Origin: Desulfobacteraceae bacterium | GTDB taxonomy: Bacteria; Desulfobacterota; Desulfobacteria; Desulfobacterales; Desulfosarcinaceae | NCBI GenBank assembly: GCA_024230435.1 | Contig: JAAERL010000886.1 | Location: 1 to 32,878, forward strand | Reading direction: 5' to 3' | DNA: 32,878 bases | Shown here: in pieces, positions 16,011 through 25,583 of the stretch | Layout of the letters: each line of letters begins with the position of its first letter | Position numbering within the stretch: position 1 is the first letter of the stretch | Made by a program: the position numbers and the translations under genes | The notes under the pieces: generated by a model | What the model was told of the DNA's origin: nothing | Seen by the model: the letters and a program-made list of their open reading frames with translations, nothing else | The model's database searches: none

Positions 16011-18578
16011 ATGATTGAGTTCACATTGAATGGTCAAAAGGCCGAATTCGCAGGAGATGAAAAGAAAACGCTGTTGACTTTCCTGCGCTCAGACAAAGGT
16101 ATTACTTCTGTCAAGGACGGCTGTTCCGGCCAGGCTGCTTGCGGCGCCTGTCTAGTTGAACTGGATGGTAAACCGGCACTGGCCTGTTCGACACCGATGA
16201 AACGCGTGGCAGGCAAACAGGTGATCACCATTGAGGGATTTGCCGAAAACGTACGCCGGACATTAGGCCGCGCCTTTGTAGCCAAGGGCGCCGTTCAATG
16301 TGGGTTCTGCACGCCGGGTATGGTTTCCAGGGCAAAAATATTGCTTGAGAACACCCCCAATCCAAGCCGCAACGAAGTGGCTAAAGCCTTGAAAGCAAAT
16401 GTTTGCCGCTGTACCGGTTATGTTAAAATAATTGATGCTGTCCTGCTGGCCGCCCAGGCCTTGAGGCAAAACCGGCAAATTGACTGGGAGCAAAATACAG
16501 GCATCGGTCATTCCTATCCAAAGTACGAAGGCTACCGCAAAGCTATTGGGACCAGCGATTTTATAGATGATATGCACTTTGAAGGCATGCTTTATGGTGT
16601 TTTGAAATTCAGCGAGCATCCCAGGGCCCTGGTTAAAGATATTGACGTTTCAGAAGCTGAAAAACTGCCCGGTGTGATCAGGGTGTTTACTTGTGCAGAC
16701 ATACCAGGCAACCGCTACCAGGGACTTATGGTAAAGGACTGGCCCATGATGGTGGCCAGGGGAGAAGATACCCGCTGCATCGGAGATGTTTTGGCGGGCG
16801 TTGTGGCTGAAACTTATGATATTGCCAGCAATGCTGTAGAAAAAATCCGGGTTGACTACGATGTTCTGGAACCCGTGACCTGTGCAGCGCAAGCTGCGCA
16901 AAGCCAGGTGTTTATTCATGAAAACGGGAATTTGCTCGACAAAAGCACTGTTCGCCGGGGTGAACCCGTGGAAGATGTTTTTGCCCGTTCAGCCCATGTA
17001 GTGGAAGCTATATTCGAAACTCCCTTTATAGAACATGGTTTTCTGGAAACCGAAGCAAGCATCGCTCACCCCGATGGAGAAAATAAACTTGTGGTCTATT
17101 CCCAAAGTCAGGGAATTTATAAAGACCGCATGCAAATCGCTTCCGTTCTGGATCTTGCCGAAGAAAACATCGACGTCGTTCAGGTTTCCGCCGGCGGTGG
17201 TTTCGGCGGCAAGGAAGATCTTACAGTTCAGCATCATGCCGCACTGTACAGCTTAGTTTTACAGCGCCCTGTCAAGGTCCGGCTCAATCGCGCCGAATCT
17301 ATCCGTATGCATCCCAAACGCCACCATATGGTTATGGATTACAAGATAGCCTGCGATGAAAACGGCCGTTTGACGGCCCTGCGGGCTCGAATAATAGGCG
17401 ACACCGGCGCTTATGCTTCAATGGGCAAAGAAGTTGTTGCCCGAACAGGCACCCACGCCGCCGGAGCTTACCATGTGCCCCATGTAGATGTCAGCGCCAG
17501 CGTTTATTATACAAACAATCCTCCGGCGGGAGCATTTCGTGGATTCGGGGTGAATCAGTCCAATTTTGCCATGGAAAGCCTAGTTGATGAACTTTGCGCC
17601 AAAGGCGGGTTCGACCGGTGGCAGTTCCGTTACGCCAATGCCCTTGATACCGGCAAAATGACCACTACCGGGCATGTGCTTGGTGAAGGTATTGGGCTCA
17701 AAGAATGTCTCGAGGCCGTGAAAGAGGCTTTTGATAAGTCGTCCTGCGCGGGATTGGCCTGCGGGATCAAAAACTGCGGTATTGGCAATGGCGTTGAGGA
17801 AGTCAGCGAAATCCGCATAAATGTTGTTGCTCCCGGCCGCATTGAAATTTTGCACGGGTGGACCGAAATGGGGCAGGGGATTCATACCGTTGCCCGCCAG
17901 ATACTGTGTGAAGTCGCCGGACTGGATGCCTCGGTTGACATTGACATTAAATCATCTACAGGAGTCCAGGTCATGAGCGGGGTTACAACCGCCAGCCGAG
18001 GCACCGTACTGTTGGGAAATGCTGTCATTGCCGCCGCAAAAAAACTCAAAGCCGATTTATCGGAAAAGCCGTTGGCAGACTTGACGGGTAAAACCTACTT
18101 TGCGCGCTACGTGGTGGACTGGACCAGCTCCCATGACACCGGCGGTGAGATCAACAGCCACTTTGCATATGGTTTTGCAGTCCATTTGGCCGTTTTGGAT
18201 GACCAGGGCAAATTGGAAAAAATTTATGCAGCCCATGATGCGGGCAAGATTATCAATCCGGCCCTTTACGAAGGCCAGATAGAAGGCGGCGTAGTTATGG
18301 GGATGGGGTATGCGCTCAGTGAAAAGCTTCCTCTGGAAAAGGCGCGCTTAAGCTCTGAACGTATGTCCAAGCTGGGGCTTCCAAAAGCAAAGGATGTACC
18401 GGAAATCGAAGTTATCGGCGTAGAATGCCTGGATCCGGTAGGTCCCTTCGGCGCAAAGGGTGTGGGCGAAATCGGCACTATCCCCACAGCGCCAGCCATA
18501 GCTAATGCATATTGCCGGTACGACGGCCAGCGCCGCTATAGTTTGCCTTTATCAAAATTGGGAAAAAAGCAATTCTGA
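16011..18578 (+). CDS. xdhD: Selenium-dependent xanthine dehydrogenase-like enzyme (Fe-S plus Mo, XdhD type)
   Basis: Fused molybdenum hydroxylase of 855 residues. Residues 1-150 carry two [2Fe-2S] clusters: C38, C44, C47, C59, then C97, C100, C132, C134. The rest is the Moco-binding portion with SQSQG, GGGFGGKEDL (from residue 395), AGAFRGFGVNQS, TEMGQGIHTV and the catalytic glutamate E820 in GAKGVGEIGT. The FAD domain is absent, as in XdhD and the selenium-dependent xanthine dehydrogenase group, so electrons must pass to a partner. It likely hydroxylates a purine ring. Selenium would be an inserted cofactor ligand, not selenocysteine, so no in-frame TGA is expected. The start at 16011 has AGGTGGGGAG upstream; a longer frame from 15885 would translate repeat R5 and is rejected. 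Confidence 0.9.
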   Translation: MIEFTLNGQKAEFAGDEKKTLLTFLRSDKGITSVKDGCSGQAACGACLVELDGKPALACSTPMKRVAGKQVITIEGFAENVRRTLGRAFVAKGAVQCGFCTPGMVSRAKILLENTPNPSRNEVAKALKANVCRCTGYVKIIDAVLLAAQALRQNRQIDWEQNTGIGHSYPKYEGYRKAIGTSDFIDDMHFEGMLYGVLKFSEHPRALVKDIDVSEAEKLPGVIRVFTCADIPGNRYQGLMVKDWPMMVARGEDTRCIGDVLAGVVAETYDIASNAVEKIRVDYDVLEPVTCAAQAAQSQVFIHENGNLLDKSTVRRGEPVEDVFARSAHVVEAIFETPFIEHGFLETEASIAHPDGENKLVVYSQSQGIYKDRMQIASVLDLAEENIDVVQVSAGGGFGGKEDLTVQHHAALYSLVLQRPVKVRLNRAESIRMHPKRHHMVMDYKIACDENGRLTALRARIIGDTGAYASMGKEVVARTGTHAAGAYHVPHVDVSASVYYTNNPPAGAFRGFGVNQSNFAMESLVDELCAKGGFDRWQFRYANALDTGKMTTTGHVLGEGIGLKECLEAVKEAFDKSSCAGLACGIKNCGIGNGVEEVSEIRINVVAPGRIEILHGWTEMGQGIHTVARQILCEVAGLDASVDIDIKSSTGVQVMSGVTTASRGTVLLGNAVIAAAKKLKADLSEKPLADLTGKTYFARYVVDWTSSHDTGGEINSHFAYGFAVHLAVLDDQGKLEKIYAAHDAGKIINPALYEGQIEGGVVMGMGYALSEKLPLEKARLSSERMSKLGLPKAKDVPEIEVIGVECLDPVGPFGAKGVGEIGTIPTAPAIANAYCRYDGQRRYSLPLSKLGKKQF

Positions 18579-18601
18579 ATCGATACTGAAAGGATCAATC
18601 C

Positions 18602-19879
18602 ATGACGCTCTATCTTAAAAATGCTCTGTTTATAGACTGGCAAAGCCTTGCCGTAAAACAGGCCAATATCGCTGTAGAGCAAAGCCAGGATAAGGAAATT
18701 TCTTTTGTGCCGGCCGTTCCGTCTTCCGGCGATCTTGCCAGCGATGACCGCGTGCTGGACTGCACCGGCAAACTGGTTACCAAGTCCTTTGGCTGCGGCC
18801 ACCATCATATTTACTCCACTTTGGCCAGGGGCATGCCCGCGCCAAGAAAAATTCCAGCAAATTTTACACAAATACTCGAATATATCTGGTGGCATATCGA
18901 CAAACGCCTGGACCTGGAAATGATTGAGGCCAGCGCACTGGCTTCAGCCATCTTTTGCGCTAAAAACGGCGTTACATTTGTTATCGATCACCACGCATCG
19001 CCTTTTGCCGTTAAAGGGTCGCTGGATGTCATTGCCAAGGCCTTCAAACGGGTGGGGATCGGTTCCATGCTCTGCTATGAGCTATCTGACAGGGACGGCG
19101 CCGAATCCGTAGAGCAGGCATTGGCGGAAACCGATACCTTTCTTGGCTCCGGAAACCAGGGCCACGTCGGGCTGCACGCTTCGTTTACCGTGGGAGAACA
19201 ACTTTTGCGCCGCGCAGTGGAATTGGCGCAAAAGCATAACACCGGTGTGCATGTGCATGTTGCCGAAGATTTGGCTGATCAGAAGATTACCCAGGAAAAA
19301 TACGGCAAGAGTGTAGTGCAAAGATACCACGATGCTGGAGTTTTGAAACTCGATAAATCCATCTTTGCTCATTGCGTTCATCTTTCAGACACCGAAAAAG
19401 AACTTTTGAGACAATCCGGCGTATGGCTTGCCCAAAACGTAGAGAGCAATCAGAATAACAACGTTGGTATTGCTGGCTATAACTCTTTTGCTTCCAACGT
19501 CATGTTGGGTACTGACGGTATGCACAGCGATATGCTGCGCAGCGCCAAGGCGGCCTTTTTATCGGGCCAGGCGTCCGAGGCAATCGGATTTGACGGCATC
19601 TACCAGCGTTTTCGCAATGTTCATCACTACCTTAACGCATGTGGCGCACATGGCGACGGGGACAACAATCTCGTGGTGCTCGATTACGATTCACCAACCG
19701 AGGTCACTTCGGACAACTTTTTGGGTCACTTTGTTTTCGGCATCGACACCCGGCACGTTCAAAGCGTCATCTGTCAGGGAAATCTGATTGTCAAAGACCG
19801 TCAAGTTACCACCGTAGATGAAAAACAAGTATTGGCCTATTCAAAAAAGATGGGTCAAAAGCTATGGGATAAACTCTAA
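18602..19879 (+). CDS. ssnA: SsnA-type amidohydrolase
   Basis: Metal-dependent amidohydrolase of 425 residues in the SsnA group (linked to selenium metabolism by context in other genomes). Metal-site elements are H67 and H69 (GHHHIYSTLARGM), HVHVAED, FAHCVHL and LGTDGMHSDMLRSAK. In the usual amidohydrolase opening the HxH follows a PGLV-like strand; here it reads KSFGCGHHH, an unusual lead-in. By position it should hydrolyse or deaminate a purine-derived ring, after YgfK or the dehydrogenase and before the hydantoinase. The start follows the dehydrogenase stop by 23 bases with AAAGGA upstream, and its end is 16 bases before the hydantoinase, so the three are co-transcribed. Confidence 0.9.
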   Translation: MTLYLKNALFIDWQSLAVKQANIAVEQSQDKEISFVPAVPSSGDLASDDRVLDCTGKLVTKSFGCGHHHIYSTLARGMPAPRKIPANFTQILEYIWWHIDKRLDLEMIEASALASAIFCAKNGVTFVIDHHASPFAVKGSLDVIAKAFKRVGIGSMLCYELSDRDGAESVEQALAETDTFLGSGNQGHVGLHASFTVGEQLLRRAVELAQKHNTGVHVHVAEDLADQKITQEKYGKSVVQRYHDAGVLKLDKSIFAHCVHLSDTEKELLRQSGVWLAQNVESNQNNNVGIAGYNSFASNVMLGTDGMHSDMLRSAKAAFLSGQASEAIGFDGIYQRFRNVHHYLNACGAHGDGDNNLVVLDYDSPTEVTSDNFLGHFVFGIDTRHVQSVICQGNLIVKDRQVTTVDEKQVLAYSKKMGQKLWDKL

Positions 19880-19895
19880 TCCGAGTGTCGCCATC

Positions 19896-21275
19896 ATGGA
19901 ACAAGTGCTGATTAAAAACGCCCTGATTGTCACCGAAAATAAAATAATTCAAGGCGAAATGTTAATTGAGGACGGCGTCATAGCCCGCCTTGGAGAAAAT
20001 CTCAAGGTAAAGGCGGCGCGGGAATTTGATGCTGACGGCAAGTATGTACTTCCCGGCGGAATCGACGTTCACACCCACTTGAGCCTGTCTGCAGGCAAAG
20101 CCAAAGTGATGGATGGGTTTTACACAGGCACTGCCGCCGCAGCGTTTGGCGGTACCACCTGTATTGTGGAGCACCCCGGCTTCGGACCGCCCGGCTGTTC
20201 TCTGATGCATCAGGTGCAGTCCTGCCTGAGTCAGGCCCGAGGGCAGGCCGTAGTCGATTTCGCCCTGCATGGCGTGTTTCAGCATACTAGTGAGCAGATT
20301 TTTGATGAAATTCAAACTCTGACCTCTGCCGGGGTTTCCAGCGCAAAAATTTACATGACCTATGACGGGCGTTTATCAGATTCGCAGATTTTGCAGGTTA
20401 TGGCCCGTGCCGGAAAACAAGGGCTTTTGATAGCGTTTCATGCTGAAAATCACGCAATTATACAATTTTTAAACAACCGGTTCCGATCCCAGGGCAAACG
20501 TGAGCCAATCTACCACGCCCTGAGCCGTCCCGATTATTGCGAAACCGATGCCATTGAGCGAATTATCAATCTTGCGCTGACGGCCGGAGACATTCCAGTT
20601 TATATCGTACATTTGTCAACTGCGGCCGGGCTGGCCGCCATAGAAGCGGCCCGCCGGAAAGGGCGCCGGGTTTTTGCCGAAGTGTGCCCGCAGCATCTGC
20701 TGCTTGACGATACCTGTTATCAAGAGCCAAACCATGGCGGTTTGAAATATATCATGGCTCCGCCCGCGAGAAAGCAACAAGACTGCGAGGCCCTCTGGGC
20801 CGGAGTGTTCAACGGGGCTGTCAATGTAGTGGCTACAGATCACTGCGCTTTCAGCTTCAAAGATAAGCTGGCTTTGGGAAAACATGATTACAATGCTTGT
20901 CCCGGAGGTATTCCCGGTGTGGAAACCCGGCTGCCCCTGTTGTTCTCCGAAGCAGTAGTCAAAAGAGGGCTTGACATAACAAGGTTCGTGGATTTGGTTT
21001 CAACACAACCGGCAAAAATCATGGGGCTTTATCCCCGGAAAGGAGCCCTGCTCGTAGGCGCCGATGCCGATATAATAATTTTTGATCCCGAAAAAGAAAA
21101 AACCATCACACCGGCAAATCTCTATCATCCGGCCGATTACTCTGCTTATGAAGGCTTGAGTGTTCGCGGATGGCCTGTGCTGACCATGGTTCGCGGATGC
21201 GTTGTTATGCAACAAGACAAGCTAACCGCCCCAAAAGGATGGGGAGAATATATTTACCGTCAACTTTTACAATGA
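19896..21275 (+). CDS. hyuA: Dihydropyrimidinase/D-hydantoinase family ring-opening enzyme
   Basis: Binuclear zinc cyclic amidase of 459 residues, matching HyuA/phenylhydantoinase of the E. coli purine region. Metal ligands are H59 and H61 (GGIDVHTHL), the lysine to be carbamylated K151 (SSAKIYMTYDGR), H182 (FHAEN), H239 (VHLST) and D315 (ATDHCAF). It opens cyclic ureide rings; here the likely substrate is a hydantoin- or dihydropyrimidine-like purine fragment, giving a ureido acid for YgeY and YgeW. The ATG at 19896 aligns with the family N-terminus. A start inside ssnA at 19818 is possible but would add 26 residues of no use. The ribosome site is weak, consistent with coupling to ssnA. Confidence 0.92.
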   Translation: MEQVLIKNALIVTENKIIQGEMLIEDGVIARLGENLKVKAAREFDADGKYVLPGGIDVHTHLSLSAGKAKVMDGFYTGTAAAAFGGTTCIVEHPGFGPPGCSLMHQVQSCLSQARGQAVVDFALHGVFQHTSEQIFDEIQTLTSAGVSSAKIYMTYDGRLSDSQILQVMARAGKQGLLIAFHAENHAIIQFLNNRFRSQGKREPIYHALSRPDYCETDAIERIINLALTAGDIPVYIVHLSTAAGLAAIEAARRKGRRVFAEVCPQHLLLDDTCYQEPNHGGLKYIMAPPARKQQDCEALWAGVFNGAVNVVATDHCAFSFKDKLALGKHDYNACPGGIPGVETRLPLLFSEAVVKRGLDITRFVDLVSTQPAKIMGLYPRKGALLVGADADIIIFDPEKEKTITPANLYHPADYSAYEGLSVRGWPVLTMVRGCVVMQQDKLTAPKGWGEYIYRQLLQ

Positions 21276-21319
21276 TGATGACTCAGCAATCGCGCTTTGT
21301 CCGGTTTTTTTTCGAATTC

Positions 21320-21339
21320 AGTCTGTTATCAAACAGACT
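21320..21339 (+). other. Hairpin between hyuA and ygfK
   Basis: AGTCTGTT pairs with AACAGACT over a four-base loop, 35 bases before the ygfK start. No T-tract follows. It may be a processing or stability element within the operon message. The 99-base spacer is the longest within the ssnA-xdhC half of the operon. Confidence 0.4.
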
Positions 21340-21374
21340 CATAGAAAATTGTAAAATTTTAGGAGATATAAAAA

Positions 21375-24300
21375 ATGAGTAGCGATAAGTTTTGGGGCTG
21401 TGATATCGTCCCCTTGCTCAAATGGATATTGGAAGAAGAAAAAAAGGGAAGTATTTTCGGTATTGACAAATCTGTCTTTTTTATTCCCGGCAAAACTGAC
21501 CCTTTCCGTATGCGCCGCTACGGCCACCTTTTGGAAACCCCGCTTGGCGTGGCCGCAGGACCACACACACAACTTTGCCAAAATCTGATTGCCGCCTGGT
21601 TGACAGGGGCACGCTACCTTGAATTAAAAACTGTACAGGTGCTCGATGAGCTGGAAGTCACCAAACCTTGTATCGATATGAATGATGAGGGCTACAATTG
21701 CGAATGGTCCCAGGAACTCAAGCTGGACCAGTCTTTTGACGAATACCTCAATGCCTGGATTATTCTGCATATCCTCAAGGATAAGTTCGGCTGGGGGGAT
21801 TCTGATGAGCCGGGATTTGTTTTCAATATGAGCGCCGGCTACAACCTGGAGGGAATTTTGAGCCCCTCCGTGCAACGCTTTCTTGACCAAATGGCGGACT
21901 GCTCTCAGGCAAAAGAAGAAAAACTGGAACGTTTGGCCGCGATCTATCCACGAGTCAGGGAATTGGACATTGCCGATTGCATCTCGGACAATATTACCAT
22001 TTCGACCATGCACGGCTGCCCGCCCGATGAGGTGGAAAAAATCGGCCGTTATTTCGTAAAAGAACGCAAACTGAACACCACTATAAAATTGAACCCAACC
22101 CTGCTGGGTCCCGAGCGTCTGCGCGGGATTCTCAATGACAGCCTGGGATTTGAAACCGTGGTTCCTGATTTGGCCTTTGAGCATGACCTCAAGTATGAAG
22201 ACGGCCTTGCTTTAATCCGGGCCTTGATTGAAGATGCCCGGCAAAGCGGTGTTGCCTTCAATATCAAGCTTACCAACACACTCGAAACAGCTAACAAGGA
22301 GCAAAACCTGCCTAAAAACGAAACAATGGTTTATATGAGCGGGCGTGCTTTGCATCCTATCAGCGTTAACCTGGCGGCCAAGCTTCAGAGCGAATTTAAC
22401 GGCGAACTGGACATTTCTTTTTCAGCCGGTGTGGATTGTTTTAATTTTGCCGGCGCCATCGCATGCAATCTCAAACCCATCACCGTTTGCTCGGACATCC
22501 TCAAGCCGGGCGGCTACGCAAGACTTTCCCAATACCTGGAACTGTTAGGCGCGGCTATGAATACCGTCAACGCTCAAAGTATAGAAGAATTTATCACTTC
22601 CCGCTGTACTGATACTCAAACCGTTGATCCGGCCCGCGCCGGACTGGAAAACCTTAAAAGCTACGCAGCAAAGGTTATTGAAGACAAGGCTTATAAAAAA
22701 GAGCAGTTTGCCTATGAATCCATAAAAACACAGCGAAAGCTGGACAATTTTGATTGTATACAGGCGCCTTGCATGACTACCTGCCCGGCAGGTCAAGACA
22801 TTCCCGGATACCTGTACCATACAGCCCGGGGCGACTATGAAAAAGCCTACCGGACTATCATGCAGACCAATCCTTTTGCCCATGTTCAGGGCATGGTATG
22901 CGACCATCTGTGCCAGAACAAATGCACACGCATCAATTATGATAATCCTTTGCTCATTCGGGAAATCAAACGGTTCGTAGCCGAAAAATTTGAAGCGCCG
23001 GGCCATCTGAAACCTTTGCCTTCAAACGGGATCAAGGTGGCGGTTATCGGCGCCGGGCCGTCAGGACTGGCCTGCGCTTACTTTCTTAGCCTGGAGGGAT
23101 TTGAAGTCGAAATATTTGAAAGTAAAGCCTTCGCAGGCGGGTGGGCCTCAGATGCCATTCCCGAATTCCGGCTCGATAACGGCAGCATCCAAAAAGATAT
23201 CGATGCCATTTTAAAACTTGGTGTAACTATCCACTATGAATCGGCCGTTGATCAGAAAAAATTTCAAGAGCTACAAGGAAATTTTAAATTTATCTACATT
23301 GCTGTGGGCGCACAACAAGGCACTAAGCTGGGCATACCTGGTGAGGACGCCCAAGGAGTCATGGATCAACTCGAATTCTTAAGTGCGGTACGCCGCGGAC
23401 AACGCCCGGATTTAGGCAAAAACGTAGTCGTTATTGGCGGCGGTAATTCGGCCATGGATGCAGCCCGCACCGCCAAGCGCCTGGTGGGAGCCAGCGGCAA
23501 GGTCAGTGTCATCTACCGCCGTACCCGTAAGCAAATGCCCGCCGCGCCCGAAGAGATTCAGGCCCTGGCGGATGAAAGCATCAAACTGATCGAACTCACC
23601 GCTCCTGAATGCATGCTGGTCGAACAAGGCCGGGTAAAATCCAACCTGTGCTTTTGTATGGAACTGGGCGAAAAAGACGCCAGCGGCAGGCGCCGTCCCA
23701 TCAAAATCGAAGGCTCCGAGTTTGAACTTGATGCCGACACGGTAATCTCTGCCATTGGTCAGCAGGTTAAAGTTGACTTTTTTCCCCATCAAAAATTGGA
23801 AATCAACCCCGCAACCCATGAAACCCAAGTTTCCAATGTCTTTGCCGGAGGAGATGCCGTCCGGGGCGCGTCAACACTTATTAAAGCCATTGGCGATGGC
23901 AAAAAAGCCGCCGCTTCAATCATTGACCGGGCCTTGCACAAAGACCGATTGCATGTAACTGAACCTGAAGAAAATAAACTGGAACCTGAACTGGTAAAAC
24001 AAAAAGGGCGCCGTTTGCCGGGCGCGTCAATACCCGAAACCGGCTTTGATCAAAGGCGCGGGTTTGATCTTGTTGTGCATACCATGGATGAACAAGCAGT
24101 CCGTAAAGAGGCTGCCAGATGCCTTCAGTGCAGCCAAGTATGCAATGTTTGCGTCAGCGTGTGCCCCAACCGCGCCAATGTAGCCTACTCCATTGAACCA
24201 GTAGAATATCCGGTTCAACAGGCCCGGCAGACGGACAACGGGGTTGAAGTTCTCACCGTGCAAACCGCGCATATTAGCCAGCGGCGCCAGGTGTTGAACC

Positions 24301-24671
24301 TTGCTGATTATTGTAATGAATGCGGCAATTGTACAACCTTTTGCCCCACAAGCGGATCTCCTTACCTGAATAAACCCAAATTACACCTGAGCCGGGACAG
24401 CTATCAATCAGCATCGTTTGGGTATCATTTTAGCTCGGCCAATCGTTTGGAATATAAGCGCGATGGCAGCTTCGCCAGCCTGGAGATAACCGGTCGGGGC
24501 TATATTTTCGAAAATGATCAGGTCTGTGTGGAATTGACCGGTAATTATATCGTAAAACAAGTGGAATTTAAAAAGAAGATAACAGGTGCTGTTAACTTGC
24601 AAATGGCGGCGCAAATGGCTATCCTTGCATTCCATGTGAGCCGGGTAGAACCTTTTAATTCAATCTTTTAA
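21375..24671 (+). CDS. ygfK: YgfK-type multidomain iron-sulfur flavoprotein (putative selenate/urate reductase subunit)
   Basis: Oxidoreductase of 1098 residues (E. coli YgfK has about 1032). The N-terminal half resembles a dihydroorotate-dehydrogenase-like barrel with the signature STMHGCPPDEVEKIGRYF. A GltD-like module follows. It has a cysteine-rich Fe-S start at C461 (CIQAPCMTTCPAGQDIP), an FAD fold at about 555 (VAVIGAGPSGLACAY), an NAD(P)-binding fold at about 684 (VVVIGGGNSAMDAAR) and FAGGDAVRGAST. The C-terminus carries ferredoxin-like cysteines from C916 (CLQCSQVCNVCVSVCP) and C980 (CNECGNCTTFCP). It was named a selenate reductase subunit, but its constant place in anaerobic purine clusters suggests NAD(P)H- or ferredoxin-driven reduction of a purine ring. 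A good AGGAGA ribosome site fixes the start. Confidence 0.92.
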   Translation: MSSDKFWGCDIVPLLKWILEEEKKGSIFGIDKSVFFIPGKTDPFRMRRYGHLLETPLGVAAGPHTQLCQNLIAAWLTGARYLELKTVQVLDELEVTKPCIDMNDEGYNCEWSQELKLDQSFDEYLNAWIILHILKDKFGWGDSDEPGFVFNMSAGYNLEGILSPSVQRFLDQMADCSQAKEEKLERLAAIYPRVRELDIADCISDNITISTMHGCPPDEVEKIGRYFVKERKLNTTIKLNPTLLGPERLRGILNDSLGFETVVPDLAFEHDLKYEDGLALIRALIEDARQSGVAFNIKLTNTLETANKEQNLPKNETMVYMSGRALHPISVNLAAKLQSEFNGELDISFSAGVDCFNFAGAIACNLKPITVCSDILKPGGYARLSQYLELLGAAMNTVNAQSIEEFITSRCTDTQTVDPARAGLENLKSYAAKVIEDKAYKKEQFAYESIKTQRKLDNFDCIQAPCMTTCPAGQDIPGYLYHTARGDYEKAYRTIMQTNPFAHVQGMVCDHLCQNKCTRINYDNPLLIREIKRFVAEKFEAPGHLKPLPSNGIKVAVIGAGPSGLACAYFLSLEGFEVEIFESKAFAGGWASDAIPEFRLDNGSIQKDIDAILKLGVTIHYESAVDQKKFQELQGNFKFIYIAVGAQQGTKLGIPGEDAQGVMDQLEFLSAVRRGQRPDLGKNVVVIGGGNSAMDAARTAKRLVGASGKVSVIYRRTRKQMPAAPEEIQALADESIKLIELTAPECMLVEQGRVKSNLCFCMELGEKDASGRRRPIKIEGSEFELDADTVISAIGQQVKVDFFPHQKLEINPATHETQVSNVFAGGDAVRGASTLIKAIGDGKKAAASIIDRALHKDRLHVTEPEENKLEPELVKQKGRRLPGASIPETGFDQRRGFDLVVHTMDEQAVRKEAARCLQCSQVCNVCVSVCPNRANVAYSIEPVEYPVQQARQTDNGVEVLTVQTAHISQRRQVLNLADYCNECGNCTTFCPTSGSPYLNKPKLHLSRDSYQSASFGYHFSSANRLEYKRDGSFASLEITGRGYIFENDQVCVELTGNYIVKQVEFKKKITGAVNLQMAAQMAILAFHVSRVEPFNSIF

Positions 24672-24682
24672 AATAAAAGTAA

Positions 24683-25558
24683 ATGTATCGAATTGCAGTA
24701 GATAAAATGAAACATACAACGATTTCTGATACACATCATTGCCCCAAGGCCCAATCGACATTGGCCGATCTGAGTATTTGCATCAAGGGCGCGGGTGACA
24801 TCGCCACCGGTGTGGCGGTTCGGTTGCACCGATGCGGATTAACACGCATTGTCATGCTGGAAACCGAAGCTCCTCTATCCGTGCGACGATCTGTTTGTTT
24901 TTCCGAGGCAATTTTTTTCAAAGAAAAAATTGTGGAAGGCATCATGGCCGTAGCTATCGATAATTCAGGCCAAATTTCTTCTGCCTGGAATACCGGGAGA
25001 ATACCGGTTTTGGCCGATCCTGACTGGAAAGTACTTCAACACACCCGTTTTGATGTAGTGGTGGACGCCATTATAGCTAAAAAAAATCTTGGCGCCCGAA
25101 TCCAGGACGGTCGTCTGGTGATCGGCCTGGGGCCGGGTTTTATCGCCGGAATAGATGTTCACCGTGTTATTGAAACCAACCGGGGACATGACTTGGGCCG
25201 GGTGATCCGGGCCGGTCAAGCGCAACCGAATACTGGTGTCCCGGGCATTATTATGGGATACGATCGCCAGAGGCTCCTTCGGGCCCCGGCGGACGGTGAA
25301 TTCGTAACCGGGTTGGATATCGGCGATATTATCGAAAATGGACAACCGGTTGGAAATATCGGCGATAACACGGTCAGGGCTCAACTTGGCGGAGTGATAC
25401 GTGGACTGCTGCACAGCGGTACGCAGGTACGAAAGGGTACAAAACTCGGTGACATCGATCCGAGAAAAAATATTCCCAATTGTAATCTCATATCGGATAA
25501 AGCGCTCGCTGTGGCAGGAGGTGTGCTCGAAGCAATTATGGAAACTCATTTGGCATAA
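24683..25558 (+). CDS. yqeB: YqeB-type selenium-dependent Moco maturation protein
   Basis: Protein of 291 residues of the EF2563/YqeB family, linked to loading a selenium-modified molybdenum cofactor into molybdenum hydroxylases. Visible features are a Rossmann-like N-terminus (IKGAGDIATGVAVRLHR), LGPGFIAGIDVHRVIETNRGH, and a C-terminal hammerhead/lipoyl-like part (RAPADGEFV, LGGVIRGLLHSGTQVRKG). It starts 11 bases after ygfK; a second in-frame ATG at 24707 is a possible alternative. Together with the XdhC-family protein and MocA it supplies three cofactor-maturation functions at one locus. YqeC and SelD, often paired with it, are not in the window. Confidence 0.9.
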   Translation: MYRIAVDKMKHTTISDTHHCPKAQSTLADLSICIKGAGDIATGVAVRLHRCGLTRIVMLETEAPLSVRRSVCFSEAIFFKEKIVEGIMAVAIDNSGQISSAWNTGRIPVLADPDWKVLQHTRFDVVVDAIIAKKNLGARIQDGRLVIGLGPGFIAGIDVHRVIETNRGHDLGRVIRAGQAQPNTGVPGIIMGYDRQRLLRAPADGEFVTGLDIGDIIENGQPVGNIGDNTVRAQLGGVIRGLLHSGTQVRKGTKLGDIDPRKNIPNCNLISDKALAVAGGVLEAIMETHLA

Positions 25559-25583
25559 AAAAGTAATTTATAAGGTATAATAT

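Noticed and set aside
19818-19895. Upstream start of the hydantoinase inside ssnA
   Set aside because: The extra 26 residues come from the ssnA 3' end in another frame; the family N-terminus begins at 19896.
16011-24671. Selenocysteine codons or SECIS hairpins in the selenium-linked genes
   Set aside because: All these frames are intact without in-frame TGA; selenium in this enzyme group is a cofactor ligand, not selenocysteine.
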